Positions 54,564 to 62,808 are shown, counted from the first letter of the stretch. The stretch is DNA of 64,000 nt from Elusimicrobiota bacterium (GCA_016721625.1 JADKHR010000001.1:1612001-1676000); one strand, 5' to 3'. The notes: generated by a model from the letters alone, not told the origin. A program made the numbers and translations.

Positions 54564-55199
54564 GACCACCTCTGTCGATACCGAAAACAAAGTTTGATCA
54601 TAAAATGCTAACGCCCAAATCGATTCGCGCAGATCACTGTTTGCTAGACCGCGCCAGTATCTAAAAATGTCCCCTCCTATTTCCTCTCGTTTTAGAGTCC
54701 GTAAAGTTTCATCTTTATCTTGATTCCGATAGAACATTTCTACGCTTAGCTTAACTTTTGAATCCAGGATAATGGATGGGTAATGATGTCTAAATAGTCC
54801 ACGTACTATTCGTAGGACCACGCGATCAATTCTACTTTTATCAAATTCAACTGCATTTTGCGCTTCGGGGAACAGCGGGTTCATAGATTCCCCAGGTATT
54901 GGAACTATGGCTTTCGCTAAAGATTTTCGCAATGCTGGACTTCGCTGAAATGTAGACTAAACGACTTTCTTTTTCCAGATTAATTGCCCAGTTGGGTTCC
55001 AATACCCTTGGGTAGTCATCGCAACGCGGAAATATTCATCGTCTAATTTGAACGAATTGTTACATGCCATACAGCAACGAACGGTAATTAGATTTTTCGG
55101 TCGAGGAGAGGGAAATAGACATTTGGGTGGAACATGGTCATTCGTCAGGTTTCCAACTGACCCGCAAAGATAACACCCTAATCTATTTTGCACTCTCAC
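54558..55199 (-). pseudogene. Cassette gene: HNH endonuclease broken by an in-frame TAG
   Basis: ORFs 54957-55199 and 54558-54932 are in the same frame, separated by a TAG at 54957-54959. Read through, they give one protein of about 213 residues. The N-terminal HNH/zinc module is CYLCGSVGNLTNDHVPPKCLFP..NLITVRCCMACNNSFKLDDEYFR. The C-terminal part is DKSRIDRVVLRIVRGLFRHHYP and LSVEMFYRNQDKDETLR. This two-part layout is one I know from integron HNH cassette proteins, so the TAG is probably a nonsense mutation or base error. The 3' part alone could start at a TTG (54932). Confidence 0.7.
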
Positions 55200-55205
55200 T
55201 CCGTC

Positions 55206-55269
55206 ACATAACGTCAGAATTCAGCGGCGGGCCGCCGTGTGGCCCGTCCGCTGAAATAATGGGTTGGGC
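55206..55269 (-). other. attC site 10
   Basis: ACATAACGTCAGAATTCAGC ... GTCCGCTGAAATAATGGGTTGGGC; same stem as sites at 49071 and 53309. Confidence 0.86.
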
Positions 55270-55296
55270 ATTTTTTTTTCTCTCTGTGGGTACAAA

Positions 55297-55902
55297 TCAA
55301 ACTCCCCATCCTTTCCAACCTCGCTTGGTCGCCGTTCTCCCGACGAAAGAACTTGTCCCTGCAACCTCATGTGTAAATGAACCATTTGATGAAATAAGTT
55401 TATACACGAATGTGACAGTTACCGTCTTATTGGCGGAATGTTGAATTGGAAATTCTTGTTCGTAATAGGCTGTTTTAAGCACTCCGCCAGAATTCTTCTC
55501 AAATTCTATTTTCAATGGTTCTTTGATTTCGAACAAGGTGGTTTGAGAATTGCCAATCACGGTTAGGCTTTTCAGATAAAGCATGTCGTATTTCAACCAG
55601 TTTGACCTGTCTTTAGGGGTAACGTGTATTGTTAATCTAAATGGGCTACCCCACCTATCAAGAAACCCCGTATTTGTTGGAGACAACTCCACATAACACT
55701 GCATGCCTTCGACTTCTGACGACATTATCGGAGAGCTGTTTCCGGCGCCGCCCGGCCACCTGTCGTTGTCGGGAACTTCACTTGCAGTTCTAGCGTCAAT
55801 GTAAAAATCAATTTTGGTTGTTGGCAGATTATCGCAAGCCGCAAAGGCCAATGAAAACAATGCAACCGTTAATTGCACTCCGAAGGGGGACTCTAATTTC
55901 AT
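55297..55902 (-). CDS. Cassette gene: probable lipoprotein
   Basis: 201 residues from ATG 55902; the upstream codons of the longer frame are within an attC. MKLESPFGVQLTVALFSLAFAAC is a signal peptide ending in Cys-23 (FAAC, a weak lipobox). The body is beta-rich (CYVELSPTNTGFLDRWGSPFRLTIHVTP; PLKIEFEKNSGGVLKTAYYEQEFP; KTVTVTFVYKLIS). No family recognised. Confidence 0.66.
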   Translation of the reverse strand: MKLESPFGVQLTVALFSLAFAACDNLPTTKIDFYIDARTASEVPDNDRWPGGAGNSSPIMSSEVEGMQCYVELSPTNTGFLDRWGSPFRLTIHVTPKDRSNWLKYDMLYLKSLTVIGNSQTTLFEIKEPLKIEFEKNSGGVLKTAYYEQEFPIQHSANKTVTVTFVYKLISSNGSFTHEVAGTSSFVGRTATKRGWKGWGV

Positions 55903-55911
55903 TTGGTTTAT

Positions 55912-55978
55912 GCCCAACGAAACAAAATCAGCGGTGCGGCCGCTCCGTGGCCGCATCCGCTGGATTGCCGGGTTGGGC
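55912..55978 (-). other. attC site 11 (integrase-proximal)
   Basis: GCCCAACGAAACAAAATCAG ... GCATCCGCTGGATTGCCGGGTTGGGC, with a GCGGCCGC / GTGGCCGC inner stem. Confidence 0.86.
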
Positions 55979-55980
55979 GA

Positions 55981-56202
55981 CTAGGGAACGAATAGCAACA
56001 CCCCCATCGTAATGCAAGCAAGCAACATCATGCTGTAAATAGTCATCCCGATCCAGAACTTCCTCGGCTGGGGCAAACGCCCGAAAACGAACCCCAGCTT
56101 GTTGTGAGATATTTCTCCTATTGTCACCCCGCGGTACAACTGCACCAGACAAAAAATCCCAAGGTAGATCAGAATTGCGGCGCCGAATATTTTGCCTAGC
56201 AT
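55981..56202 (-). CDS. First cassette gene: small membrane protein
   Basis: 73 residues from ATG 56202 (GGTGGGCAC upstream); an ATG at 56220 would lie on the attI side of the junction. Two hydrophobic helices (MLGKIFGAAILIYLGIFCLVQLY; WIGMTIYSMMLLACITMGVLLFV) with a basic loop (RLPQPRKF). The gene lies immediately next to the candidate Pc promoter and is expected to be the best-expressed cassette. No family recognised. Confidence 0.66.
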   Translation of the reverse strand: MLGKIFGAAILIYLGIFCLVQLYRGVTIGEISHNKLGFVFGRLPQPRKFWIGMTIYSMMLLACITMGVLLFVP

Positions 56203-56211
56203 GTGCCCACC

Positions 56212-56300
56212 GCCCAACATATATTAGATAGATACACCTCTGCCTTCAATTACACCGCCTAGACAGATCACTGTTAAAAAATGCAGAATTACTGTTGCTC
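56212..56300 (-). other. attI region
   Basis: The first cassette joins here at the core GCCCAAC (56212-56218; GTTGGGC on the minus strand). The next bases towards intI are unrelated to the attC arms, as expected for attI. The limits of attI are not readable. Confidence 0.55.
56221..56249 (-). promoter_or_regulatory. Candidate cassette promoter Pc
   Basis: On the minus strand TTGAAG (56249-56244), a 17-bp spacer and TAATAT (56226-56221) point into the array, placing transcription start about at the attI core. Confidence 0.6.
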
Positions 56301-56310
56301 TTGAACGCGC

Positions 56311-56332
56311 GGTCGGGATAGTTCGCCCGACC
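56311..56332. repeat. Perfect inverted repeat upstream of intI
   Basis: GGTCGGG (56311-56317) and CCCGACC (56326-56332), 8-nt loop. It lies between the attI side and the integrase start, so it may be an operator or integrase-binding element. A second imperfect palindrome (GGTCCTGA / TCAGGATCC) lies at about 56349-56392. Confidence 0.45.
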
Positions 56333-56403
56333 TTCAAACCGATTGTTTGGTCCTGATTTTTTTCCGCCGTCAGCCGGACGGATCAGGATCCAGTGAGGTC
56401 TGA

Positions 56404-57468
56404 ATGATACACCCGAATCCGGTTTCTTTCAACCCCCCTTCCACGGTGGCGGCGGCCCTGCCAAACGGGGAACCGCCTAAACCGAAACTTTTGGATCAGC
56501 TGAAAGAGGCGATTCGGCTGAAGCATTATTCCATTCGGACCGAGCAAAGCTATGTGGATTGGGCCAAGCGTTATATTTTTTTCCATGGGAAAAAACACCC
56601 GAAGGATATGGGGGGCGCGGAAGTGGGGGCGTTTTTAACGCATCTCGCGGTTCAGAGAAAAGTTTCGGCCAGCACTCAAAACCAGGCTTTGAACGCCATC
56701 GTTTTTCTTTACAAACATGTTTTGAACAGGGAGTTGGGGTCCATTGGTGAGACGGTGCGGGCCAAAGTCCCGGACCGGCGGCCGGTGGTGATGAGCCGGC
56801 CAGAGGTGGAGCGGGTTATTTCCCATGTGGAGGGCCCGTCGCGTCTACTGGCGGAGCTCCTTTATGGGACGGGGATGCGGCTCATGGAGTGCCTTCGGCT
56901 TCGGGTGAAGGACATTGACTTTGATTTGAACCAAGTGGTGGTGCGCGACGGGAAAGGCGGGAAGGACCGCGTGACCATGCTTCCTAAAATTCTTCGGCCC
57001 GTTTTGGAAAGGCATTTGGCGGGGGTCAAAGCGCTTCACGAGCGGGACCTGGCCGAGGGGAACGGGCGCGTTTATCTTCCCAACGCCTTGGGGGAGAAAT
57101 ACCCGAACGCGGATCGGGAATGGGGGTGGCAATACGTGTTTCCGGCGCGAGGATTGTCGAAAGACCCGCGCACCGGAGTGGAGCGACGGCACCATTTGCA
57201 CGAGACGACTTTGCAAAGCGCGGTAAAACGCGCGGTGCGCATGGCGGGGTTGACGAAGCCCGCCAGCGTGCACACCTTTCGTCACAGTTTCGCCACGCAT
57301 CTTCTGGAGGCCGGCTACGATATCCGCACGGTCCAAGAACTCTTGGGGCACAAAGACGTTAGCACGACTATGATCTACACCCACGTTCTGAACCAAGGCG
57401 CCCGCGGCGTTCGAAGCCCGTTGGATAATATGCCTGTCTCGAGAACGACGGTCGAGGGGCTTAATTGA
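56404..57468 (+). CDS. intI: Integron integrase (tyrosine recombinase)
   Basis: 354 residues from ATG 56404 behind GAGG. The N-terminal SAM-like domain ([28 protein letters not shown]) is followed by the catalytic domain: [18 protein letters not shown] (Arg), [11 protein letters not shown] (Lys), [12 protein letters not shown] (His/Arg, about 290-293), [17 protein letters not shown] (His and Tyr near 325). Between them lies the integron-specific insert [41 protein letters not shown], absent from XerC/D, which identifies IntI. No frameshift: it looks functional. It is transcribed away from the array. Confidence 0.95.
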   Translation: MIHPNPVSFNPPSTVAAALPNGEPPKPKLLDQLKEAIRLKHYSIRTEQSYVDWAKRYIFFHGKKHPKDMGGAEVGAFLTHLAVQRKVSASTQNQALNAIVFLYKHVLNRELGSIGETVRAKVPDRRPVVMSRPEVERVISHVEGPSRLLAELLYGTGMRLMECLRLRVKDIDFDLNQVVVRDGKGGKDRVTMLPKILRPVLERHLAGVKALHERDLAEGNGRVYLPNALGEKYPNADREWGWQYVFPARGLSKDPRTGVERRHHLHETTLQSAVKRAVRMAGLTKPASVHTFRHSFATHLLEAGYDIRTVQELLGHKDVSTTMIYTHVLNQGARGVRSPLDNMPVSRTTVEGLN

Positions 57469-57620
57469 CGTACTATGGATAATACGAATTTCGTTCGATA
57501 TCGTACTGTGAAAAGTACGCCGGGGGTTCGCCACGAGACGGACGATTTTAGAAGGGACCGATGTCGGATTCAGGTGCGCCCCTTCTGGTATTGGGCTTTG
57601 GATAAGGGATTGGTTTCTCA

Positions 57621-59450
57621 ATGACGATTCAACACGATCTTATCGTCGTGGGGGCGGGGCATGCGGCCATTGAGGCGGCGCTGGCGGGCGCGAGGCTGGG
57701 CGTTTCGACGCTCTTAATCACCCTCGACAAAACCAAGATCGGGCAGATGTCTTGCAACCCGGCGGTGGGGGGCGTGGGCAAGGGACAGGTGGTTCGGGAG
57801 ATCGACGCTCTGGGTGGCGAGATGGCCCGGGCGACGGACCGGGCAGGCCTTCAGTTTAAGATGCTGAACCGCGGCAAGGGGCCGGCGGTTTGGAGCCCCC
57901 GGGCCCAGTGCGATCGGGCGCTGTACCGCGGCGCCATGACGGGGACGGTTTTAGGCCAGCCGAACCTGACCGTTTTGGAAGACGAAGTGGTGGCCGTTTT
58001 AACGGAGGCGGGGCGGGTAACAGGGGTGCGGGCGGAACGGGCGGGTGACATCCGCTCCCGCGCGGTGGTGATTGGGGCGGGAACCTTTATGAAAGGCCTT
58101 TTGCACAGGGGGTTTACGACCACCCCGGGCGGGAGGATTGACGAACGACCGTCCGCCCATCTGTCGGACTGTTTGCGGGCGCTGGGGTTTGAGGTGGGAC
58201 GGCTCAAAACCGGGACGCCGCCGAGGTTGGATGGGCGGACCATTGATTACACGAAATGTTTGCTGGCGCCGGGGGATGAACCGCCGATCCCCATGAGCCA
58301 TTTCACGCCGTCGCTTCCCCAACGGCAACTGCCTTGCTGGCTCACGCGGACCACGGAAAAATCCCACGAGGCCATTCGGAAAAACCTCGATCGGTCTCCC
58401 CTCTACACGGGGCGGATCAAAGGGTTGGGGCCGCGCTACTGTCCGTCCATCGAGGACAAAGTGGTCAAGTTCCCCCACCACGACAACCACCAGGTCTTTA
58501 TCGAGCCGGAGGGGTATGACACGGACGAGGTGTATGTGAACGGCCTTTCCACCAGCCTGCCGGAGGATGTGCAAGAATGGATCGTTCGAGCGGTGCCGGG
58601 GCTGGAGAACGCCCGGTTCGTCCGTTACGGTTACGCGGTGGAGTATGACTTTTGTCCCCCCACCCAGCTCAAATCGTCCTTGGAGACAAAGGCCATCGCC
58701 GGGCTCTTCTTCGCCGGGCAGATCAACGGGACCACCGGATATGAAGAAGCGGCGGGGCAGGGGCTTATGGCGGGGATCAACGGGGTTCGGTTTTTGCGCG
58801 GCGAGGAACCCTTCGTGCTGGGTCGGGACGAGGCCTACATTGGCGTTATGATCGACGATTTGGTAACTAAAGGGACGGATGAGCCCTACCGGCTGATGAC
58901 GTCCCGGGCCGAGTACCGTTTGCATTTGCGCTGGGACAACGCGGACCTCCGGCTGATGGACCACGGCCGACGGGTGGGGCTGGTTTCGACGGGGATGTAC
59001 GATCATTTCGTAAAGTATCGCGGACGGCTCTGGGAGGCCGCCCGGGAAGCTTTGCCGAAAGATGCGGAGTCCCGTTTTTTCGAAGACCTGCCCGAAGCGG
59101 AATCGTCCACCGGACAGGACCCCGTTCATGGGGCCACCCCCGACGATACCCCCTGGGGCGACGGGCTGGTTCGGCGCCAAGTGGAAATCGAACGCCTGTA
59201 CTGGGGCTATTTAAAACGCGAGCGGGCCGACATCGCGAAATTTCGCCGGATGGAATCACGGCGCATTCCGGAGGATTTCAACTATGACGGCGTCCATGGG
59301 ATCCTGACGGAAGCCCGCCAAAAGTTGAACCGAGTTCGCCCCGAGTCCTTGGGCCAAGCCGCCCGAATTCCGGGCGTGACCCCGGCGGACGCCAGCATAC
59401 TGTTGGTTCATTTGGAGCGACGGCGGCGCGAGCGCGCGGAGACGAAATGA
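57621..59450 (+). CDS. mnmG: tRNA uridine-5-carboxymethylaminomethyl modification enzyme, FAD subunit
   Basis: 609 residues. Start DLIVVGAGHAAIEAALAGARLG (FAD dinucleotide fold), then MSCNPAVGGVGKGQVVREIDALGGEM, KMLNRGKGPAVWSPRAQCDR, GTFMKGLLHRG, RLKTGTPPRLDGRTIDY and GQINGTTGYEEAAGQGLMAGING. With MnmE it adds cmnm5 to U34 of several tRNAs. It is the classical gidA, followed 31 bp later by rsmG/gidB, a pair often next to oriC. 152 bp separate it from intI. Confidence 0.96.
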   Translation: MTIQHDLIVVGAGHAAIEAALAGARLGVSTLLITLDKTKIGQMSCNPAVGGVGKGQVVREIDALGGEMARATDRAGLQFKMLNRGKGPAVWSPRAQCDRALYRGAMTGTVLGQPNLTVLEDEVVAVLTEAGRVTGVRAERAGDIRSRAVVIGAGTFMKGLLHRGFTTTPGGRIDERPSAHLSDCLRALGFEVGRLKTGTPPRLDGRTIDYTKCLLAPGDEPPIPMSHFTPSLPQRQLPCWLTRTTEKSHEAIRKNLDRSPLYTGRIKGLGPRYCPSIEDKVVKFPHHDNHQVFIEPEGYDTDEVYVNGLSTSLPEDVQEWIVRAVPGLENARFVRYGYAVEYDFCPPTQLKSSLETKAIAGLFFAGQINGTTGYEEAAGQGLMAGINGVRFLRGEEPFVLGRDEAYIGVMIDDLVTKGTDEPYRLMTSRAEYRLHLRWDNADLRLMDHGRRVGLVSTGMYDHFVKYRGRLWEAAREALPKDAESRFFEDLPEAESSTGQDPVHGATPDDTPWGDGLVRRQVEIERLYWGYLKRERADIAKFRRMESRRIPEDFNYDGVHGILTEARQKLNRVRPESLGQAARIPGVTPADASILLVHLERRRRERAETK

Positions 59451-59481
59451 CGTTGCTCACGGACGGGAAGAGTTTCGGGTA

Positions 59482-60204
59482 ATGGCGACGATCATCCCTC
59501 CCGACTGGAACATGTTTTCTTTGGCCCTGGCGGGGCTAGACCTCCCGGACGATTTTTTTGTCCTGGCGGAGGGATTCCTGAAGGACCTCGCCGCCATCAA
59601 CCGAGACCTCAACCTCATTTCATTTTCAACGGAGCGGGAACTTCGAACCCATGCCGTGGACGCTCTGCAAGTCCTGCGGGTTCCGGGCCTAGGCGAAAGC
59701 CCCAAGGTCATCGACGTCGGCACCGGCGGAGGTTTCCCTGGAGTTCCGTTGGCTTTGGCGAGACCCCGGTGGACCCTTCATCTTTTGGATTCGGTTCGGA
59801 AAAAACAGGCGGCGGTGGCTTCCCTATTGACCGCCCGCCGGACCACCAACGCCGAGGCGCTCTGGGGTCGGGCGGAAGATCTGGCCCGCCAGGTTCAACA
59901 TCGAGAAACCTACGACGTGGCCCTCTGCCGGGCCGTGGGTCGCCTATCCACCGTGATGGAACTGACCCTCCCGCTCTTGAGGGTGGGAGGGTTGGCCATC
60001 CTGCACCGGGGGGCCGAGGCCCGGGAAGAATTGGCGGCGGCCGCCAAGGCTTTGAAGGAGCTGGGCGGCCGGGAAAACGCTGTTATTTCCTACCGCCTTC
60101 CTGACCTTGAAAAAGAGAGGCTCATTATTTGTATTGAAAAGACAATTCAAACATCAACGGCCTATCCCAGGCGCTCTGGAATGGCGGCAAAGAGGCCGCT
60201 TTAA
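59482..60204 (+). CDS. rsmG: 16S rRNA (guanine527-N7)-methyltransferase
   Basis: 240 residues: INRDLNLISFSTERELRTHAVDALQVL, VIDVGTGGGFPGVPLALARPRWTLHLLDSVRKKQAA, WGRAEDLARQ and DVALCRAVGRLSTVMELTLPLLRVGG, i.e. the full GidB SAM-binding fold. It follows mnmG and is probably co-transcribed. parA/parB, which often come next in origin regions, are replaced by a TPR gene and a rhomboid gene, though parS sites follow. Confidence 0.95.
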   Translation: MATIIPPDWNMFSLALAGLDLPDDFFVLAEGFLKDLAAINRDLNLISFSTERELRTHAVDALQVLRVPGLGESPKVIDVGTGGGFPGVPLALARPRWTLHLLDSVRKKQAAVASLLTARRTTNAEALWGRAEDLARQVQHRETYDVALCRAVGRLSTVMELTLPLLRVGGLAILHRGAEAREELAAAAKALKELGGRENAVISYRLPDLEKERLIICIEKTIQTSTAYPRRSGMAAKRPL

Positions 60205-60354
60205 TAAATTGCCCGGCAAAGTGAATTATATGGCTCATTTTTGTGGGATATTGAGCCTGGTATGTAGTGAATCATTTTTCCAGGCAGAATCAGATGCAAA
60301 ACCTTCGACAATTTTTTATGCTAAAAAAACGTATTCAATTATAGATGCAAACAC

Positions 60355-61968
60355 ATGAGACATAAGATTCTTGGGTTTATCTTCGTCCTTTTCGCCCTCT
60401 TCGGCGCCTGGTGGTGGTCGCGTTCAACGCCTTGGGCGAGGGCCCAACGCGCCCTGAATCGAGCCCAGCCGGGGGAGGCCGTGGAGATTGCAGTGGAAGC
60501 ACTCGAATCGAAATCTTGGTCCCCGGAAAGGGAAGAAGCCCTTCGGGAACTATTGGCCAAGAGCTATTTGGAAAAGGGCGCCCTGGAACCGGCAGAGAAA
60601 GAGATGCGGACTTTGCGCGAAAAGTTCCCCAACAACTTTTTTGCGGCCCTGGGGCTGGGGATTATAAATCTCGTGAACGATCGAGTGTCCTTTGCCATGG
60701 ACTATTTGGAGGAAGCCAACCGTCTTAACCAGAAAGAACTTCTTCCCTATGAACTTTTAGCGCGCCTCTTGGGTGACCGGCAGGAATACATGAAAGCGGA
60801 AACCGTTATATCCGCCGGCCTTAAAATATTTCCAGACAACGCTCGGCTGTGGGAACTGAACGCCGACCTCTTGGCGGACCAGGGGCGCTACCAAGCCGCC
60901 CTAGCCCAGTACCGTCCGCTCGTGGAGGCGGCGCCCAAAGACCAATCTTTACGTCAAAAAATGGCCTATGCCTTTCTCTTCTCCGGGGAGTTGGAACCTG
61001 CCTCCGAAATCCTTTCCACCCTTCGCCCCCCCACTGGGACCGACGAAGGGATTGAACTCCTCTTGGCCAGAATCCGGGCCGCCCAGGGCCTGCGAAACGA
61101 TGCCGATGCCATCGTCGAGAGGATTTTCCGAGAAGACAATGGACGGGTGGACGCCGGCATGGCCTGGGCCGTTTCCCTGGCTGCGAAGGGGCGAACAGAA
61201 GAGGCGGAGAAGGTCCTGGCCACCATCGGAAACCGGATCTTGCCGCTGGGCGCAGGCGATTTGGATTCCTGGTCCGGGGAAACGCTTAATTCCATGGAAC
61301 GGCTCCAGACCCTGCGGAAGGTGGCGCGGAATCAACACGTTTTGCTGGCTGAAACCAGAGCTTCCTTGGCGCAATTCGCCGGCAAATACAGCGAAGCCAC
61401 CCGCCACCTGGAAGACGCCATGAACCTGGACCATGGCCGTTTCGAGACTCTCGCCCAAATGGCCGAATTGGCCCGTTTGAAAAAAGAGCCGGAAGTGCGC
61501 CTGCAATGGGCTAACCGCGCCATGTCTATCTACAAAGATCATCCCGCCGCACTATTGCTCAGGGCCCAGATCTTTCTGGACCTGCGCCGAACCCCGGACG
61601 CCATCCTGGACGCCCGGGCCGTGGCGGACGCTTATCCACAGCTGGCTTTGGCTCAGGCCCTTCTGGCTCGGGCCTGGTTGATTCAAAAAAATCCAACGAC
61701 GGCGCTGGCCGTGGCGGATAAGGCCGTGCGACTGAACGCCGGAAACCGCGAGGCCCAACTCGTGTGGGCCCTGGCCCAATCCGCTCTGGGGCGGGATCGA
61801 GAGGCGGAAACCGCCTTTCGCCGGGCCATCGAGATAGACCCCCGTTACGCGGAAGCCCGGCACGAGTGGGGCCTTCGGTTAAAAGCCCAGGGGCGGCTTC
61901 GGGAGGCCCAGGTTCAATTTCAGGAGGCCGCGAGGCTGGAACCCGTGAATTACAAAATAAACCGATGA
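60355..61968 (+). CDS. Membrane-anchored TPR-repeat protein
   Basis: 537 residues. One N-terminal transmembrane helix (ILGFIFVLFALFGAWWW), then about ten TPR-like helical repeats, e.g. AAETVISAGLKIFPDNARLWELNADLLADQGRYQAALAQYRPLVEAAP-type units and ALGRDREAETAFRRAIEIDPRYAEARHEWGLRLKAQGRL near the end. It is a protein-protein scaffold facing the periplasm; its partner is unknown. The stop overlaps the rhomboid start (ATGA), implying coupled expression with the protease. Confidence 0.85.
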   Translation: MRHKILGFIFVLFALFGAWWWSRSTPWARAQRALNRAQPGEAVEIAVEALESKSWSPEREEALRELLAKSYLEKGALEPAEKEMRTLREKFPNNFFAALGLGIINLVNDRVSFAMDYLEEANRLNQKELLPYELLARLLGDRQEYMKAETVISAGLKIFPDNARLWELNADLLADQGRYQAALAQYRPLVEAAPKDQSLRQKMAYAFLFSGELEPASEILSTLRPPTGTDEGIELLLARIRAAQGLRNDADAIVERIFREDNGRVDAGMAWAVSLAAKGRTEEAEKVLATIGNRILPLGAGDLDSWSGETLNSMERLQTLRKVARNQHVLLAETRASLAQFAGKYSEATRHLEDAMNLDHGRFETLAQMAELARLKKEPEVRLQWANRAMSIYKDHPAALLLRAQIFLDLRRTPDAILDARAVADAYPQLALAQALLARAWLIQKNPTTALAVADKAVRLNAGNREAQLVWALAQSALGRDREAETAFRRAIEIDPRYAEARHEWGLRLKAQGRLREAQVQFQEAARLEPVNYKINR

Positions 61969-62654
61969 TCCCTTTAAAAGACAACGTCAGAAGCCGTTCT
62001 TTCCCCTTTTTCAACATTCTGCTGATTCTTGGAAATATCGCCGTTTTCTCCGTGGAGCTTCGCCAACCTTCCCCCCAGGCTGTGGAACGGTTCTTCTCCC
62101 AGTGGTCCCTCTTGGCCGCACCGCTGGTACGACATCCTTGGGAAAACTGGTATCGAGTGATCACCAGCATGTTTCTTCATGGGGGATGGCTTCATTTGAT
62201 TGGAAACATGCTTTACCTGTGGGTTTTTGGCGGGAACGTCGAAGACCGCGTGGGGCACCTGCGCTACCTGGTCTTCTATCTGGCGGTGGGTTCCGCGGCG
62301 GCTTTTTTTCAAGTGGGTCTGAACCCGGCCAGCACGGTCCCCATGATCGGGGCCTCCGGCGCCATCGCTGGAATCATGGGGGCCTATTTCGTTCTTTATC
62401 CGAGAGCCAAGGTCCTGACCGTGGTCCCTATTTTTGTTTTCCTTCGCATCGTTGAAATACCCGCCTTCTTCTTCTTGGGTTTTTGGTTCCTCCTCCAGGC
62501 CTTCCAAGGTTACGGATCGCTCCTGCGAACGGCCGCTGGCGCCGGGGATGTGGGCGGAGTGGCCTGGTGGGCCCACGCGGGTGGTTTTGTGGCGGGGTTT
62601 GTGTTCATTTTTTTCTTCCGGCAATCGGCCCGGAAAAAAGCCATCTTCTCTTAG
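61965..62654 (+). CDS. Rhomboid-family intramembrane serine protease
   Basis: 229 residues from ATG 61965 (ATGA overlap); upstream in-frame codons are a shadow of the TPR gene. Six helices. Motifs: WENWYRVITSMFLHGGWLHLIGNMLYLWVFG, catalytic GASGAIAGIMGAYFVLYPRAK (Ser) and AWWAHAGGFVAGF (His). It cleaves transmembrane substrates within the inner membrane. The partner TPR protein may present substrates. Confidence 0.92.
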   Translation: MIPLKDNVRSRSFPFFNILLILGNIAVFSVELRQPSPQAVERFFSQWSLLAAPLVRHPWENWYRVITSMFLHGGWLHLIGNMLYLWVFGGNVEDRVGHLRYLVFYLAVGSAAAFFQVGLNPASTVPMIGASGAIAGIMGAYFVLYPRAKVLTVVPIFVFLRIVEIPAFFFLGFWFLLQAFQGYGSLLRTAAGAGDVGGVAWWAHAGGFVAGFVFIFFFRQSARKKAIFS

Positions 62655-62656
62655 AT

Positions 62657-62672
62657 TGTTTCACGGGAAACA
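62657..62672. promoter_or_regulatory. parS-like site with one mismatch
   Basis: TGTTTCACGGGAAACA, one base off the ParB consensus TGTTTCACGTGAAACA. It starts just after the rhomboid stop. Confidence 0.65.
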
Positions 62673-62712
62673 TTTTGCAGGCCGGTTCCCGGCCATGGGC
62701 CCGGAAACGGAA

Positions 62713-62728
62713 TGTTTCACGTGAAACA
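62713..62728. promoter_or_regulatory. Perfect parS centromere site
   Basis: TGTTTCACGTGAAACA, identical to the widely conserved ParB-binding palindrome. Intergenic, 40 bp after the near-match site. Marks origin-proximal DNA in most bacteria with ParABS. Confidence 0.9.
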
Positions 62729-62781
62729 GGGCGTGAGCCCGGCCTTCCCGGAGAATTTGGAAGGAACGCTTCTTTGGCGGG

Positions 62782-62808
62782 TTGACAGAACGCCGATTTC
62801 GGTATAAC
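62782..62808 (+). promoter_or_regulatory. Candidate promoter for the AAA ATPase gene
   Basis: TTGACA (62782-62787) and TATAAC (62803-62808) with a slightly short 15-bp spacer, 73 bp before the ATG. Confidence 0.45.

Larger units (their letters stand above)
49071..57468. mobile_element. Integron: integrase gene, attI-side promoter and about 10 gene cassettes with attC sites
   Basis: A tyrosine recombinase with the IntI-specific insert (56404-57468, plus strand) faces away from a series of small minus-strand genes. Each gene is followed on its 3' side by a 55-75-bp imperfect palindrome. These run from GCCCAAC (or a variant) to GTTGGGC/GTTAGAT on the plus strand, the architecture of attC recombination sites such as the aadA attC. 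Sites lie near 49071, 49620, 50067, 50299, 50693, 52754, 53309, 53847, 54501, 55206 and 55912. The integrase-proximal core GCCCAAC at 56212-56218 marks attI. The array is about 7.1 kb and includes a later IS256 insertion. Confidence 0.9.

Noticed and set aside
49071..55978. Regularly recurring palindromes considered as a CRISPR array
   Set aside because: Spacing is 200-1500 bp with genes between, the units are not identical, and they carry attC cores. The integron explanation fits every feature.
61764..61964. Upstream extension of the rhomboid ORF
   Set aside because: It lies inside the TPR gene in another frame and has shadow-like composition; ATG 61965 with ATGA coupling is the natural start.
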